This document shows positions 63,538 to 64,000 of a stretch of DNA of 64,000 nucleotides, in pieces. Source of the DNA: Gordonia alkaliphila. GTDB lineage: Bacteria; Actinomycetota; Actinomycetes; Mycobacteriales; Mycobacteriaceae. The notes beneath the pieces were generated by a model. That model was given only the letters and a program-made list of their open reading frames with translations. It ran no database searches and was not told the DNA's origin. The DNA lies in contig NZ_JALKBW010000001.1 in NCBI RefSeq assembly GCF_023017165.1, positions 3,472,001 to 3,536,000 on the forward strand. Reading direction: 5' to 3'. The stretch's first letter is position 1. Every line of letters begins with the position of its first letter. Position numbers and translations under genes: made by a program.

Positions 63538-64000
63538 TTACGGAGAGATTATCGGGCGAGCGCCCATGATCGCGGTTCCGACACGCACACACGTCGATCC
63601 GTACTCGATCGCGGTCTCCAGGTCACCGGACATGCCCGACGACAGTTCGCGCGCCTGCGGGTAGTCGCGGCGAAAGCCTTCGGCGATCGTCTGCGCGTGC
63701 GCCAGGTGCTCGCGCACCTCGCCGTGCAGCGGCGCGATCACCATCAGACCGTCCAGGCTCAACGCACCGTCGCGGGCGACGACCTGCTCGGCCAACCGCC
63801 CCAACTCGTCTACCGGCACTCCCCCGCGGGCGGGATCGCCGTCCAGGCTGACCTGCAGCAGCACCCCCAGAGGCGCGGTCCGCTCGCCCGCGTCGAGAGA
63901 CCGTTCGGCGGCGACGGCCAGCGCCTGGGCCAGTTCCGGCGAATCCACCGACTGCACACGCCGCGCCCAACGCGCCACCGTCTTGGCCTTCTTGCGCTGG
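63538..64000 (-). CDS. yggS: YggS/PLPBP-family pyridoxal-phosphate homeostasis protein, 5' end cut
   Basis: The visible 154 C-terminal residues match the alanine-racemase-like YggS fold: QSVDSPELAQALAVAAERS, LGVLLQVSLDGDPARGGV, LDGLMVIAPL, LSSGMSGDLETAIEYGSTCV and RVGTAIMG(A)R at the end. The lysine that binds PLP is in the missing N-terminal third beyond position 64000. The protein binds PLP without known catalysis and stands before sepF in most Gram-positive division clusters, as here. Confidence 0.93.
   Translation of the reverse strand, partial: QRKKAKTVARWARRVQSVDSPELAQALAVAAERSLDAGERTAPLGVLLQVSLDGDPARGGVPVDELGRLAEQVVARDGALSLDGLMVIAPLHGEVREHLAHAQTIAEGFRRDYPQARELSSGMSGDLETAIEYGSTCVRVGTAIMGARPIISP

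Overview
The window is a high-GC actinobacterial chromosome segment of about 64 kb. It most likely comes from the Mycobacteriales (Gordonia, Williamsia or Tsukamurella-like). Supporting signs are a yrbE-mce operon, a DUF222/HNH gene, Wag31 (DivIVA) with SepF and YggT, a PriA-type HisA, BsaP beside bioB, an ileS T-box of the actinobacterial type, and gene order that closely follows the M. tuberculosis Rv1536-Rv1617 region as I remember it. The genus is inferred. I see no tRNA, rRNA, CRISPR array, phage or insertion sequence.

Layout: (1) 1-15109, minus strand: one near-continuous histidine-tryptophan cluster, hisD-C-B-H-(small membrane gene)-hisA-impA-hisF-hisI-(tautomerase)-trpE-(membrane gene)-trpC-B-A-lgt-pyk. 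Most genes are joined by 4-base stop/start overlaps. No trpF is present, so PriA/HisA probably does both isomerisations. (2) 15219-18890: a pRiA4b ORF-3-like gene, a zinc alcohol dehydrogenase, and two homologous N-terminal pieces of an AbiEi/DUF559-like gene, one a remnant and one frameshifted. (3) 18899-21708: nadA-nadC without nadB, divergent from an NrtR-type NUDIX regulator, with a palindromic operator candidate between them. (4) 21808-29157: a DUF222/HNH gene, then bioA-F-D-B-bsaP-DUF2567, divergent from a BioQ-like TetR regulator with two operator-like sites 21 bp apart. (5) 29154-31493: treY, overlapping the regulator gene. (6) 31509-40806, minus strand: a complete yrbEA-yrbEB-mceABCDEF plus Mce-associated gene operon. 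(7) 41096-42820: a DnaB-like RecA-fold protein lacking the Walker A lysine, divergent from an OGG-fold glycosylase-like protein. (8) 42861-50403: ilvA, a small membrane gene, a frameshifted yigZ, dnaE1, rluD-like and lspA. (9) 50484-56865: lipoproteins, ansA, dinB, small genes including an internally shortened F420-family protein, an SGNH hydrolase and a PAP2 phosphatase. (10) 56862-64000: ileS with its T-box leader, an acidic membrane protein, wag31, yggT, sepF and the 3' part of yggS, a polar-growth and division cluster.

Most of the window is core metabolism (His, Trp, NAD, biotin, Ile, trehalose), lipid uptake (Mce), envelope growth and replication. The less ordinary material lies in the regulatory sites (T-box, NrtR and BioQ operators), the broken genes, the extra small genes inserted in the his-trp cluster, and the DnaB-like/OGG-fold pair beside the mce operon. 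That pair is the best candidate here for something undescribed, but the evidence for a working system is only its position.
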